From positions 48,029 through 112,028 of the forward strand of contig JPHH03000080.1 of NCBI GenBank assembly GCA_000750105.3: a stretch of DNA of 64,000 nucleotides, written 5' to 3'. Position 1 is the first letter of the stretch; each line of letters opens with the position of its first letter. Both the position numbers and the translations under genes were made by a program. This DNA comes from Tolypocladium sp. Sup5 PDA-1 (taxonomy: Eukaryota > Ascomycota > Sordariomycetes > Hypocreales > Ophiocordycipitaceae). The notes under the pieces are model-generated. The model was not told where the DNA came from, did not search any database, and worked only from the letters and a program-made list of their open reading frames with translations. Positions 34,485 to 44,960 of this stretch are shown piece after piece.

Positions 34485-35202
34485 GATGGCTCCTGGCTAC
34501 CGATGCGCGGAGTCGTTGGCGACGATCGGGTGCATCTTGGGGATGGATTGACGAAGAGTTAACTTGGCAGCCCAGCAGGTGGTTCCGTACCTACCTTAGG
34601 TAGCTAACGTACCCCTACTGTACAAGTACAGAGTGGTTTGGCGTTCGGGGCATCCGTAGGCGGAGCGAAACCTCCGCTCTGCTTGGCCCAAGCCGGCAAT
34701 TTCTACTAATCAGTCGCATCGCCACAGCCTTGGAATTTGGACCAAGCATTTTGCATCTCGCGGTCCAGACCGTTCCACGGATGGCCCTGCCCAGCAGTGT
34801 GCTTGCTATCCACGGACTACGGACTATTACCAGTCAAGATGATCAACGCTGTCCACGATTCTTGCATCTGAAACGCATGCCTGCAGGGTCACCACGCCGT
34901 GGCGGGGAGACTTCCAAGGTTGCTTGCTCACTGAGGCGTCGCCAGTTGGCTGGGCACGCTGGGGTCAACAAGATGCTCGATTACTCGATGAACATATGGA
35001 GCTTGGGAGCCTTGCTGTGAAAACAATCGAGGGCTTCGTCGGGGATTTATCCGTACTCGTACTGGGCAACTGGGGCAGCCCCTCTATAAAAGAATGGGCG
35101 GGCGGGGTCCGAGGTCCGCTTCCCAAAGTCTCTACTCGTACTTTTCCATCAACGGTTTCTTACTCGTACGTCTCACAAATCCCCGGTACGGGACGTTTCG
35201 TA
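34485..35202. other. Intergenic with inverted repeats, kinase promoter
   Basis: 718 bases. Contains the palindrome-rich run around 34,590-34,630 (CTACCTTAGGTAG and GTACAAGTAC). A TATAAAAG lies at about 35,085 on the plus strand with no gene downstream of it on that strand. The kinase promoter lies in the left part. Confidence 0.4.
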
Positions 35203-36628
35203 TCACCCGCCACTCCCGGGTCCTCCCCGTGTTGCACCGCTTGGGCAGATCTGCCGTGAAACAAGACTCTCTTCCGATTCCACGTGGCGATCGTAGGTGC
35301 CGGGGAGCGCAATGTTACACCGGGGCCACCTGCGCATCTCGACACCTTTTGCGTCGTCTCCTTCTTTATTGTTCGGTATCCAGTCGTCTTTACGCTCGTA
35401 GCCCTTTTTCTTGCCCTTCGACCCCTGGCTGGCGCAGGCTCCGGTCAAGATGGCCCTGGCTATGGGCTTCAAGCTGGGCATGCAGCCCGCGACAATGGCA
35501 ACGCAAATCTCAACAGTCGTCCTAAATAGCCGTAAACGCGTATTAGATTAGCATGCTCTGTCTTTGCGGTTCCTTGCCATCGGCAGATGAGGTTCGAACA
35601 AGTTGCGTACCAAATAGTCAGGTCCGAGCTGTCGAAGAGAAAGTCGTCATGGTTGCCATAGTCTTTGAGAAACGTTATCTTAACAATGGCTGCTGCCGAA
35701 GCACTGTACACGTCAGAGCCTTGGCCTCTTGCGGTATGAACCAGGAGACCCACAACAGGCCCAATGAAAGAACGGCCGCCACGGCCGCCTTTAACCTCCA
35801 ACTTAGCTGCACGCTCCAAATCATTGGAATAGGCAGAAGAGAGAAGATGACATCGGTAAGAACAGATACGCCTAGGCAGAAGCGTAAGTGGAGGCCACGG
35901 TTCTTGGTAATAGGTAAACGCACTTGAATTGAAGAAAGCCGCAAATTTGAGGTTTGCCTGCGGAATACACTCTCCCCCCGGAGTGGAGGGATCCCAGGTA
36001 TACGAAAGTGGTCTGCATTGGAAAAACACGGTGACCGCTCGGCCGTTAGCTGGTACGACCACTTCAACACTAACCTTACCCGGCGGTTGACGCACAGAGA
36101 TTCCCGAGGCTCGACGCAATAGTAAAAGCAATAGTGTCCCAGATGAAGCGTTTAAACTTGGGCAGCGGGTTGATGCGCAACAGGAACAACCCGACGCTAA
36201 CTTTCGTCAAGCACAGGGCGACCAGGCAAAGGGGTTGAGTGATGAAATTCAGATATAGTCCTTTGGGAATGTTGGACTCCGGCTTGATGTAGTGGCGGTG
36301 TCGACCGCCGCCGTGGAGGACTTCGGGAATGATGACCATCATTTCGGCAAACATGACGGTCTACAAGGCCACGGCACTCAGTCAGCCAAATCTCACGAAG
36401 GTATCGGTAAAAATATTGCATGGCGACTTTCATGTTTGTAGCCAAGGCACATACCATTGCTGCTACCATGCAGTAATCGTCCCATCCAACATTCTTTCTC
36501 ATGACAGCTCGGACCCAAATCCGAAGCACCACGGCAATGAGCGCGAGGCCTACCATGGAGCCACATATCGCAAGTATTTCAGGTCCCCGGTTTACATCTG
36601 GAGGTATCGCAGCCGACGCGTCCGTCAT
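35203..36628 (-). CDS. Fungal rhodopsin-domain seven-TM membrane protein, 360 aa
   Basis: Integral membrane protein of the fungal rhodopsin/SAT4-like family, widespread in Pezizomycotina and often near secondary-metabolism or effector genes; ligand unknown. Six exons: 36628-36455, 36360-36096, 36037-35924, 35871-35754, 35703-35611 and 35521-35203, 361 codons with stop. Signature pieces are GWDDYCMVAAM at the end of helix 2, LCLTKVSVGLFLLRI (helix 3), FFQCRPLSYTWD after helix 4, TDVIFSLLPIPMIW (helix 5), DFLFDSSDLTIW and EICVAIVAGCMPSLKPI (helix 7), then a 75-residue cytosolic tail. Intron 2 (58 nt) is the least certain: donor GTGCGT, branch GCTAAC and an unusual GAG acceptor give a clean helix, while alternatives insert NGRA. 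Divergent from the tyrosinase. Confidence 0.82.
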
Positions 36629-37193
36629 TTCGAGTTGTTTCGTTGTCGCTCATGTTATTGAGGCTGAGGGATTGCGTTTAGAAAGGAAATATATTGAAAG
36701 GAAACATTGCCCCTTTAACCTGGGCAGCTCATTACCAAGCTACGCCATACGGCTGTGTTTTGCAATATCCAACGTTTACTTCTACGGCCCTGTCGGAGTG
36801 TTGGTCGTGGGACTCGTGGCTTCGTCCAGGTTACGTACGACGTTTCTGTTGGTTGCTCAGTTGTTGGTTGACAGCAACCTTCGGCCTATTGCAGAAATGG
36901 CAAAGTCGGCAACTAGAATTCCAGGGTCTTTACGGCGCATTCATGTCGCCTTTTCCCAATCTGTACAGGTGGCATGCGTGCATGCATGTCCTTGGCACAG
37001 CAAGATCACCCGTTCTGTGTATCCTTGCTGCCGAATATGTGCGTTGGTGCAAAAGGAATTATTTACCGAGCTCCCCGCTCTCGAGGCATTATTTCATTTG
37101 CACTAATCTCACCGAGTCGAGCTTCGACCCAACAAGCATGTCGCATCGGTTGGCTCTGTTCTACAACAAGCCGTGCCCATCAATGCTGTCGAG
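36629..37193. promoter_or_regulatory. Divergent promoter region, 7TM protein and tyrosinase
   Basis: 565 bases between two divergent starts. No clear TATA box or repeat. The arrangement invites shared regulation, but the sequence does not prove it. Confidence 0.4.
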
Positions 37194-38766
37194 ATGAGGT
37201 TGTCGTCGATCTTGGCACCATTCGGCTTGGCCTGGGTGTCCCTTGCTCTAGGCGTACTCCCGCCGCGCGACATCGAACAATCAGCTGAACGGGAGGTCAC
37301 ACGTCTTACCGAGTCAATCAAGACGGACGTTCTCAAATCCCTCAATAATCGAGAGCTTCAGCTCCGCAAACGCGGGGAGGCGGCCAGGTGTACGTCCAGG
37401 AATGTCATTTTCCGCCGAGAATAGTAAGACAAGAGCTCCGTCTTCGTCCCTCTATACGTAAAACTAAAAACAGCACAGCGGTTCGCTTTCTGAGGCCGAG
37501 AGATTGGACTATGTCGATGCTGTGAAATGCCTACAAAGCTTGCCGGCGCGTACGCCAGCCAGTGTGGCCGCTGGAGCCAAGTCTCGGGTCAGCCCTCCTT
37601 CACCTGAAATGCTACTCCCAAACACCGCGACGCTGATACCATCACCTTAGTTTGATGATTTTGTCGTTACTCATATCCAGCAGACCATGACGATCCATTT
37701 CACCGGCAATTTTCAGCCATGGCATCGCTGGTTCGTCCATCTTTACGAAAAGGCGCTCCGTGAAGAATGCGGGTATAAAGGATACCAACCAGTACGCGTT
37801 TCCGGCTCTTTCAGAAGCAAATCCCAAATCCCGCTGACCAACACCTCACAGTACTGGGACTGGCCCAAGTACGCATCCGCGCCGGAAAAGTCTCCCATCT
37901 TCAACGGCGACCCGTACAGCTTGGGTGGTAACGGAGAGTCTGTCCCTCACAACGGCCCCGTCATTGTGCCTCCGGGAGGGGTCGGCGGCGGCAAAATCCA
38001 ACTACCTCCGGGCGTCGGTGGAGGCTTCGTGACCACAGGCCCTTTTGCCAACATGACTGTTAATCTCGGCCCCGTCGGTGGCGTGGAAGGTTCCGCCCCC
38101 GGACCGGACGGCGGCCTGGGGTACAATCCCCGGCGGCTAAGACGGGATGTTGGTCCAGCCATCAACACTCGGTACGCAAACTACACCACAGTTTGGAGCA
38201 AGTGAACCCGGAGCATGGGTGGCGAGGCAGCTGGCTAATCAATGGCAGATCTTCTACTCAAACCCAATATTGAGGAGTTTCGACGTCTCTCCGAAGGCGT
38301 CCCTTATACAGTCGAGATCGGTCCGCACGGCGGCATTCACTACACAATCAGGTAGGCCATGTGCCGCAACCAAGTCCAGCTGGGCGATGCGCTGAACCAG
38401 GCACTGCAGCGGGGATCCGGGTGGTGATCTCTTCACTTCTCCCGGGGATCCGGCGTTTTATGTCCATCACGGGATGATGGACCGCATGTGGGCATTGTGG
38501 TAAGCAGCTTCCACTACCGCACTCCCGTTAATGGTGTAGTCCAAACCACTCACTATGACGACCACCTCAGGCAAGCACTCGATCCCAAGACGCGACGCCA
38601 CAGACTGGGTACGAATGAGTATGGCCATATCACCTGGACCAACCAGCCGCCTTCGCGGAAAGCCCGGTTGAGCGACAGCATCGATATGGGGTACGTGGGA
38701 GAGTCGATCCAGATTGCGGATGTCATGGACACGTTGTCAGGGCCATTCTGTTACTTTTATCTGTAG
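37194..38766 (+). CDS. Secreted tyrosinase (type-3 copper), 404 aa, seven exons
   Basis: Binuclear copper oxidase that hydroxylates phenols and oxidises them to quinones. Exons: 37194-37423, 37479-37587, 37651-37791, 37852-38197, 38249-38351, 38410-38499 and 38571-38766, 405 codons with stop. A signal-like N-terminus (residues 1-22) suggests secretion. CuA site: VVTHIQQT, then IHFTGNFQPWHRWFVHLYE, three His. CuB site: GPHGGIHYTI, then GDPAFYVHHGMMDRMWALWQ, three His. The spacer has the usual Gly-rich loop and GPFANMTVNLGP. The C-terminus GPFCYFYL is the family's normal end, with no latency domain. The third intron (37792-37851, 60 nt) has no stop and keeps the frame, so YQP/YWDW would gain 20 residues if retained. 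The intron 38198-38248 has a GC donor (GCAAGT); only this join yields YTTVWNLLLKPNIEEF. Confidence 0.87.
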
Positions 38767-40550
38767 TCGAGAGAATGGCTTAGGATGGTATTCCCCGCAA
38801 GAGAGTTGTAACTAGTTGTTGGGTGTGTTGGTGGGAAAGACTTACGAATACCCTACACCAAGTAGCAGCTCCCCGAGGACAAAGACGGCAGGAACACGAC
38901 ACTGAGGTTGGCGTCAAGTTCCCTTATCAATGAACCAACATGAACAAAGGTTCCTTTTGGCTGTTTCGATAGCGGGGGAACCCATGCTGCAGCTCTCCGT
39001 GCTTACTTTGGGGTTGCATGAGTTGCCGATCAGACGACAACAGCCGCCGCGGGGAAGTCAATGTGACGGTGATCGATCAAAAGCAAAACATGAACCAGAA
39101 GTGGAACACGGGAACGCACAAGACGGAGATGGGCCGCTGCACGCCCCTCCGCCTGGCCCCTCCGCCTGGCCCCCCCCCGTCCTCCGCCCTCCGCCCCGAC
39201 GGCTTGTCAGCTGGACAATTAAGCTTCGAGTCGGGCAAACTCTGAACAGGTATCGGCCGAGGGTTCGTGGGAATAGCGACAAGTTGCAGCCAACGCTCAA
39301 CGCCATGGGCAGGGGCAGCCTCTCCACTTCATGAATCGTCGCGGTATCCTTGCAAGGGACCAGTCAATAGTTTTTTATTAGCAACGTGGAAGCGTCTCCT
39401 TTCAGGCCCTTTCAGGCCCCTTCAGGCGACGGAGACGACACGCTGGGCCGCGGCTATCGCAGGTGGCACGGACTGGTGTCGTCAGCATCACGAGCGTGTC
39501 AGAGCGTGCAGGACGGGCTCTGGCCGGCGGCAACGGCGACGGCGAGCATTGGCCCCTTCGCGACTCTGTCCGTATCGAGTGGAGACCTGGGCGATCGGCG
39601 TCGAACGCCACCAGCGCCGGCCAACGCCTGTGCCTGGCCGAGCTGTGCCTGTGGCCCTGAGCTTTGGGCTATACCGGGCTCGTCGATGGCTGATTGGACG
39701 TCGGCGGCGGGCTGCAGGCCATGACTAGACAACCTTGACGACGACGTCCAGGAAAGGAACCCTCGCCCTCGCCCACGGATTGGCCGGCAAGTAACACGGC
39801 GGGAGCTTCATTGCAGGGGCGGGAGAGCCTGTTGATCAAACACTTGCACCGGCGCAACTCGACGCCCAGACGCTGCTGGTTGCAACGTGCTGCCCCTTTG
39901 GCAATGATACAATCTCCTCCTCTCCTCTTCTCCTCTGCCCTTGTTGCCGCTTACGTACGAGTACTGTACGGACTGCTTGGTAGCTACGAGTACTGGGCTT
40001 GGAGCCAGGCCGTCCGCCGTTCTTCGGCCCAGCCTCCGATGGCAACGACTAACGACCCGCTTCCCGCTCCGCCATCATCTCAACTCCAACCGATTCAAAC
40101 GCCACCGGGGCCACCGACTTGAAGGCCCCTGCGATACTTTTCCCAGATGGTCGCTCACTAGTACTGACGGCTGCGGCTGCGCATTGACCAAACTCGCACG
40201 CAGGATTCCAGGAAGGGACTCGATCCCGACTGGCAGTCAATCAACCTGGAGGCCCTCCAAACGCTCAAGCCCTGCCTAGCAAGGAACCCATGCCTTCTGA
40301 GCAGCCACCACGATGGGTAGTGCGTGGCAAGGCTGTGAAGCTCAGCCAGACATAGCACGGACTCTGGTCTAGACAAAGTTAAATGCCCCAAAACGTCCAG
40401 CAGCTTGGACGGCAAAGAGAGGGACGTGGACGTGTGCTCAGTGACCTCTACGTACCTGTGGTGATTGCGTCCGTCTTTTATCTCGCGCAAATCTCCTCTA
40501 TTTCAAGCGGGTTCGCCCTCGTCGTCTGCTGCTGGTGCTGGTCTTCCAAT
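38767..40550. other. Intergenic, tyrosinase terminator and ankyrin-gene promoter
   Basis: 1.8 kb without a supported gene. It includes a 13-nt GC-rich tandem repeat near 39,150, short triplicated CTTTCAGGCCC units at about 39,400-39,430, and a pyrimidine-rich run before the ankyrin start. The frame of the ankyrin gene is open back to 40383 but the first good ATG is 40551. Confidence 0.4.
39144..39169. repeat. Two tandem 13-nt CCCCTCCGCCTGG units
   Basis: Direct reading shows two perfect copies followed by a C9 run, in non-coding DNA. Confidence 0.85.
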
Positions 40551-43500
40551 ATGAACTACCGGCCGCACGACTATCTCGCCGGAGAGAGAGCAGAGAGAGA
40601 CTACTACTCTTCGCCCGAGCCACCGTCAGTTCCCCCCAAGGAGTCGTCCCTCACCTTCGACTTTCAAGAGGCCCTCGGTCTGCCCCCGCCGACTCCGAGC
40701 ACGGTTGCATCGTCGGCCAGGACTCTCCCGGCCGGCTACCGAGAAGCGGCTCCGTCTCCGTCTATAGTTTGGCCGCAGCCACCCTCTCACGCTCAGCCCG
40801 CTGGTCCCCGGAGAGGCCCCAACATGGCGACGACTTCCAAGGCGCAGTCGCAATGCCTTCAGCTTTGCAACACCACCGCGGCTGCAGGCGACCGAGTCGC
40901 GGAGCGCATGGCAGAGTATGCGACGTTGGTCAAGCACATGCCTCACGGCTTCGATGTCCTGGCGAATGACTTGCTCGACACTTGCCAGGTTCTCTTCTAC
41001 ATCGAGGCCGGTCTCGGAGAAGCCGCCCAGAATGCCCAAGCTCTGCCCCTCGATATGATCTCGGTCCTGGACAAGAAGTTCCGGGCGGCCCAGGCCGACT
41101 TTCGAGTCTTGGACCAGGTGGTTGGCAAGAACCTCGAGTACGAGCGAAAGGGCGCCATGGGCCGTATGAAGCGCGGGTTCGGCAAGGTCTTTGGCGACAA
41201 CAGCACCGAGCGAATGACCATGGCACTGGCAAAGACACGAGAGGACTTGAAGATGAGCGCCTTCATGTTCCAATGGAACCTCGGATCCGACAAGCTCGAG
41301 AGCGAGCTCGGCATAGGATACATTGGCCTGGCCGCCGCGCTGGATGGAACCGATCTTCGACGCAAGCGAGCCGGGTCGATGGCTTCGGAAGACAAGAGCG
41401 CAACTTACCGCGCGGCCCAGACGTCAATGGCACAGCGAAGCCTCGAGGACCAGCGTCTGGCCAATGTGCACCCAACCCAGCTGCCACCGCTAGGCCCTCC
41501 TCCGAGGGGGGACAAGGTGTCTCCATTCAGTCACGATTCGTTGCTGAGTGGAGAGAGCAGTGCCTTTGCCAGTACCCCTGAAAACGCCCAAGGCAGTCCC
41601 ACGACCCGATACACTGCAAGCTCCACGACGAGCTCGTACGACGGTATTCAGCCGCGAAAGGCCGGTGCAAACGACCGCCTCGGTGCGTTCGATGAAAGCC
41701 ATGAGCCGAGCCACGAGCCGAGCCACGAGACGAGCCGCGAGCTGGAGGCCCTGTTGGCAGACATTGCGAACCTGGACCTTGACGGCTCCAAGGTGATGCA
41801 CCTCAAGAGCGAACCCTTTACCGTGCCGCGACGGAGACCCCGTAGCAAAATCGATGCCGACAAAGCCAACGGCAAAAACGCCCTTGTCTCCGCCATCCGA
41901 AACAAAGACCACAAGCTCCTCGTGCAGCTCCTCGACCGAGGCGTCTCGCCCAACACCGGCGCGGACCTCCACGCTCTGAACGAAGCCGTCCTCGCACAAG
42001 ATGCCGAGAGCGTGCGGATTCTTCTTGTCTTCGGCGCCGACCCCAACGACACGGATAGAGACGGTGTCAGCCCTCTCGTGGCGGCTGCTGAGAAGTCGTT
42101 TGTCACCGGCGCCAGCGCTCTCCTCAAATACGGAGCGGACCCGAATCTGTCGACTGGCCCGGAGCTGGAATCCCCCCTGTCCGTGGCCGCTATCGCCAAC
42201 AACGTTCGCTTCGCGCACCTGTTGCTGATGTATGGTGGGAGTCCCAACCAGTCAACCGCCAACGGCGACACGCTCCTCATTGGCTCCATCAACAAAAAGA
42301 CGCCCAAGAAGCTCATCGACATGCTCCTGGGCTACGGTGCGGACCCCAACGAGAAGAGCAGGGAGGGCAAGACGGCTCTCTTCGAGGCGATTACGAATGC
42401 CAGGCTCGACATTGTCACCAGCCTGATCGAGCACGGAGCCAACACGAACCTCCCGGGACCAAAGCACATGCTGTGGCCGTCGACCTACCACCCGCAGGTC
42501 TTGCAGATACTCCTGACCAATGGAGCGGATTACAAGAAATGCCCTGGCATCATGGAGCTCGCCACCAGTATCAACAGCATCGAGTCGATCCGCATCCTCC
42601 TGAAGGCTGGAGTGGATCCCAACGCAAAGAAGGACGGCGTCTACACACCTCTGTGTACAGCTATCCGGGACGATCGCGGCGACATCTTCCAGCTCCTGTT
42701 GAGCAGCGGCGCGGATCCAAACGTGCCGGCCAGCGAATACCCGGCCTTCAAGTGTCTTACCCACCACAGGGAACACTTCCTGCCTGCGCTTGTTGCCGCC
42801 GGGGCGAACCTCAACGTCCCGAAGGGCATCTTGGAAACCGCGGTCACCTCCAACAGTGCCAAGGGCCTGAAGTGGTTGCTGGACCAGGGCATCGATCCGG
42901 ACGACAAGACGCCAAAGGGCCACACAGCCTTGACCAGCGCTATTCGCGACAACAAGGTCGAGTTTGTCGACACTTTGCTCGCGCGTGGTGCGAATCCCAA
43001 TGTCCGAGGACAGGACTGGCCGGTCTGCATGGCCGTCAAGCACCCCGAGCTTCTCCGGCGCATTCTAACCGTGCTGCCTGAGCCCAGAGCTTTCAAGGGC
43101 GTCATGGAAATGGCTGTCGTGGCAAACCAGCTGGACTCCGTCAAGCTTCTGCTTTCCGCCGGCGTCTCTGTCGAGGACAGAAACGGCGGAGTATTCTCCC
43201 CGCTGACGACGGCGATTCGAGAATACCACAAGGAAATTGTGTTCTACCTCATCACTGAGGGTGGTGCAGATGTAAACGCCCCCGGCGAGCATCTCCCTAT
43301 CGTCAAGGCGCTCAGGAGATTGGAATCCGAGTCAACAGACATCATCGACATGTTGCTGGAGAAGGGTGCCGACCCGAACAAGATGTACCGAGGGTGGAAC
43401 GGCATCATGCAGGCGCTCGAGAACGGTGATGCTGAAATGCTGAAGAAGCTGGCTCAGAAGTCGGGCGTGGACTTGACCGTCAAGGACGAGCTGGGCCGAA

Positions 43501-43571
43501 CGGTAACGGAGATTGCAGTTTCGCGGAGATGGGAGGAGGCCGTAAGCATTCTGCTGGCAAGTGCTTTGTAG
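40551..43571 (+). CDS. Large ankyrin-repeat protein with helical N-terminal domain, 1,006 aa
   Basis: Single exon. Residues 1-110 are disordered (Pro/Ser). Residues about 110-280 are an all-helical domain (GDRVAERMAEYATLVKHMP; TMALAKTREDLKMSAFMF) resembling the N-terminal signalling domains of fungal STAND/ankyrin proteins. A second disordered stretch follows, with the SHEP repeat. From about 430 to the end are roughly 14 ankyrin units, recognisable by the repeated LLxxGADPN core (LLVFGADPNDTDRDG, LLKYGADPN, LLGYGADPNEKSREGKTAL, LLSSGADPN, LLEKGADPN). Ankyrins bind protein partners; no catalytic domain is present. Some units have lost the TPL motif and are replaced by a segment naming no second helix (for example around ILLTNGADYKKCPG). 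The start at 40551 avoids a hydrophobic, unlikely 56-residue extension from 40383. Confidence 0.88.
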   Translation: MNYRPHDYLAGERAERDYYSSPEPPSVPPKESSLTFDFQEALGLPPPTPSTVASSARTLPAGYREAAPSPSIVWPQPPSHAQPAGPRRGPNMATTSKAQSQCLQLCNTTAAAGDRVAERMAEYATLVKHMPHGFDVLANDLLDTCQVLFYIEAGLGEAAQNAQALPLDMISVLDKKFRAAQADFRVLDQVVGKNLEYERKGAMGRMKRGFGKVFGDNSTERMTMALAKTREDLKMSAFMFQWNLGSDKLESELGIGYIGLAAALDGTDLRRKRAGSMASEDKSATYRAAQTSMAQRSLEDQRLANVHPTQLPPLGPPPRGDKVSPFSHDSLLSGESSAFASTPENAQGSPTTRYTASSTTSSYDGIQPRKAGANDRLGAFDESHEPSHEPSHETSRELEALLADIANLDLDGSKVMHLKSEPFTVPRRRPRSKIDADKANGKNALVSAIRNKDHKLLVQLLDRGVSPNTGADLHALNEAVLAQDAESVRILLVFGADPNDTDRDGVSPLVAAAEKSFVTGASALLKYGADPNLSTGPELESPLSVAAIANNVRFAHLLLMYGGSPNQSTANGDTLLIGSINKKTPKKLIDMLLGYGADPNEKSREGKTALFEAITNARLDIVTSLIEHGANTNLPGPKHMLWPSTYHPQVLQILLTNGADYKKCPGIMELATSINSIESIRILLKAGVDPNAKKDGVYTPLCTAIRDDRGDIFQLLLSSGADPNVPASEYPAFKCLTHHREHFLPALVAAGANLNVPKGILETAVTSNSAKGLKWLLDQGIDPDDKTPKGHTALTSAIRDNKVEFVDTLLARGANPNVRGQDWPVCMAVKHPELLRRILTVLPEPRAFKGVMEMAVVANQLDSVKLLLSAGVSVEDRNGGVFSPLTTAIREYHKEIVFYLITEGGADVNAPGEHLPIVKALRRLESESTDIIDMLLEKGADPNKMYRGWNGIMQALENGDAEMLKKLAQKSGVDLTVKDELGRTVTEIAVSRRWEEAVSILLASAL
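41697..41744 (+). repeat. 12-nt coding tandem repeat (Ser-His-Glu-Pro)
   Basis: Three near-perfect 12-nt units, then a diverged fourth, inside the ankyrin gene. They encode SHEP, SHEP, SHET, SREL. Confidence 0.9.
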
Positions 43572-44960
43572 ATGAGAACCTTTAATTTGTCTAGTTTGTG
43601 TGTTACGACACGCATGGAGTATACCCTCGTTAATAGAAGAACTTGCGAAGAAACTCGAGACTTGCTGCGAATCGCACATCGGTTAATAAGAACAGGCTCC
43701 GTCTCGTCCGAAGCGGCACAGCCGCGATCCCGACCAATTGGACGGATCAACTAACAGTACCCCTTAGTGTTATGATGTACGCTTGGCAGCCATTAAATAT
43801 GGTTTATTTATACAAGCCCCTCATAGTACACAAACTGACGTTACGGGCCACGCATGTACAGTTCTCGAAGGACCATCACAAGTCCATCTCAAAACCCCTC
43901 TTCCCAATAAGTTACGAAACGTCTGGAAACAGGCGCCCTTGGCTGCATTCCATACTTTGAGTGTCTCACCCTGAGCCCGAAGCGAGGCACTGGCCATCCG
44001 GAGAAGAAGGTGACCGACCTCGGACCACGCTCACAGGAAAAGGCGCAAACCCCGTTGTGTGCGACGACTCCAAAGGGTGCCACTGACTAACTTGTAGCGT
44101 TCGATAGGTGAGAACTCAGAACTTCAATTACACCTCGCTTGGCTTGCTGGCTAAACTTATTGCCGCTGTACGTTTGGTTTCTGCACGCCCAGTTCCGCTC
44201 CGTTAATCTACTTCGCATCGTTAGAAAGCACGGTTATGGCAAATGACAGTCAGCCCCTAAACGTATTCCCTGGAATCGCCCTGCCAGGGATGTCCTACGA
44301 ATGTTTTGTCCTTGCAGAGGTGCAACAAGTCCTTCGCTATGCGCATAAGCCAACCCCGCGAGCTATAGGCTGCAGCAAACCAGCAGGTCCGCTTCCTAGG
44401 TAGAAAATAAAGTTGCAAGATGTAGATCGTGCCGTGCTAAGAGAGGTTATATTATCCTTCGAGGTCAACATAAGGCGACGGCGGTTTACTGGGTAGTCCC
44501 TCGAGCGAATCAACCACCTTAGATCAAGCAGCCGCAGTGTCTACAAGGCTCGGATTTGGAGGATCGTTGGGATCAACATCATCAAAATCTTTTGTAAATT
44601 TGACCAGGCCTTGCGCCTTATTCACGGCGTTGGCGTTCAGGGATGCCATCATAGTCGATTTTCTGTTGCTGCCTGGCAGTGGCAACCAAGTAGGTGCTGG
44701 CAAGATATCGAGAACTCACAACTTGCGCTGCGGCGTTGATAGCCACAGAAAAGCGTAATCGACCAGCTTGGCTTGGACAAGCGAAGGTTACTCAAACAGA
44801 AAGCAGTCCAGAGCGTTCAAGTTATGTGCAGCCGGGCATGCAACAAGCAACACTGCCGCATTCGAATAATCATAGCAACTAGCTATAGAAAAGTAGCAGA
44901 GACAGACATGCTGTCCATTGCGCTAGGACCGCAGCGAAATCGTCTAATAAATACCATTAC
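43572..44960. other. Convergent intergenic, ankyrin and alkyl sulfatase
   Basis: 1.4 kb between two convergent stops. AT-richer than the genes. No domain-bearing frame, RNA gene or element was recognised. Confidence 0.4.

Noticed and set aside
35085..35092. TATAAAAG on the plus strand
   Set aside because: No plus-strand gene lies downstream; it is in the 3' region of the minus-strand 7TM gene.
40383..40550. N-terminal 56-residue extension of the ankyrin protein
   Set aside because: Composition changes sharply to Cys/Trp-rich hydrophobic sequence, and the family pattern starts at 40551.
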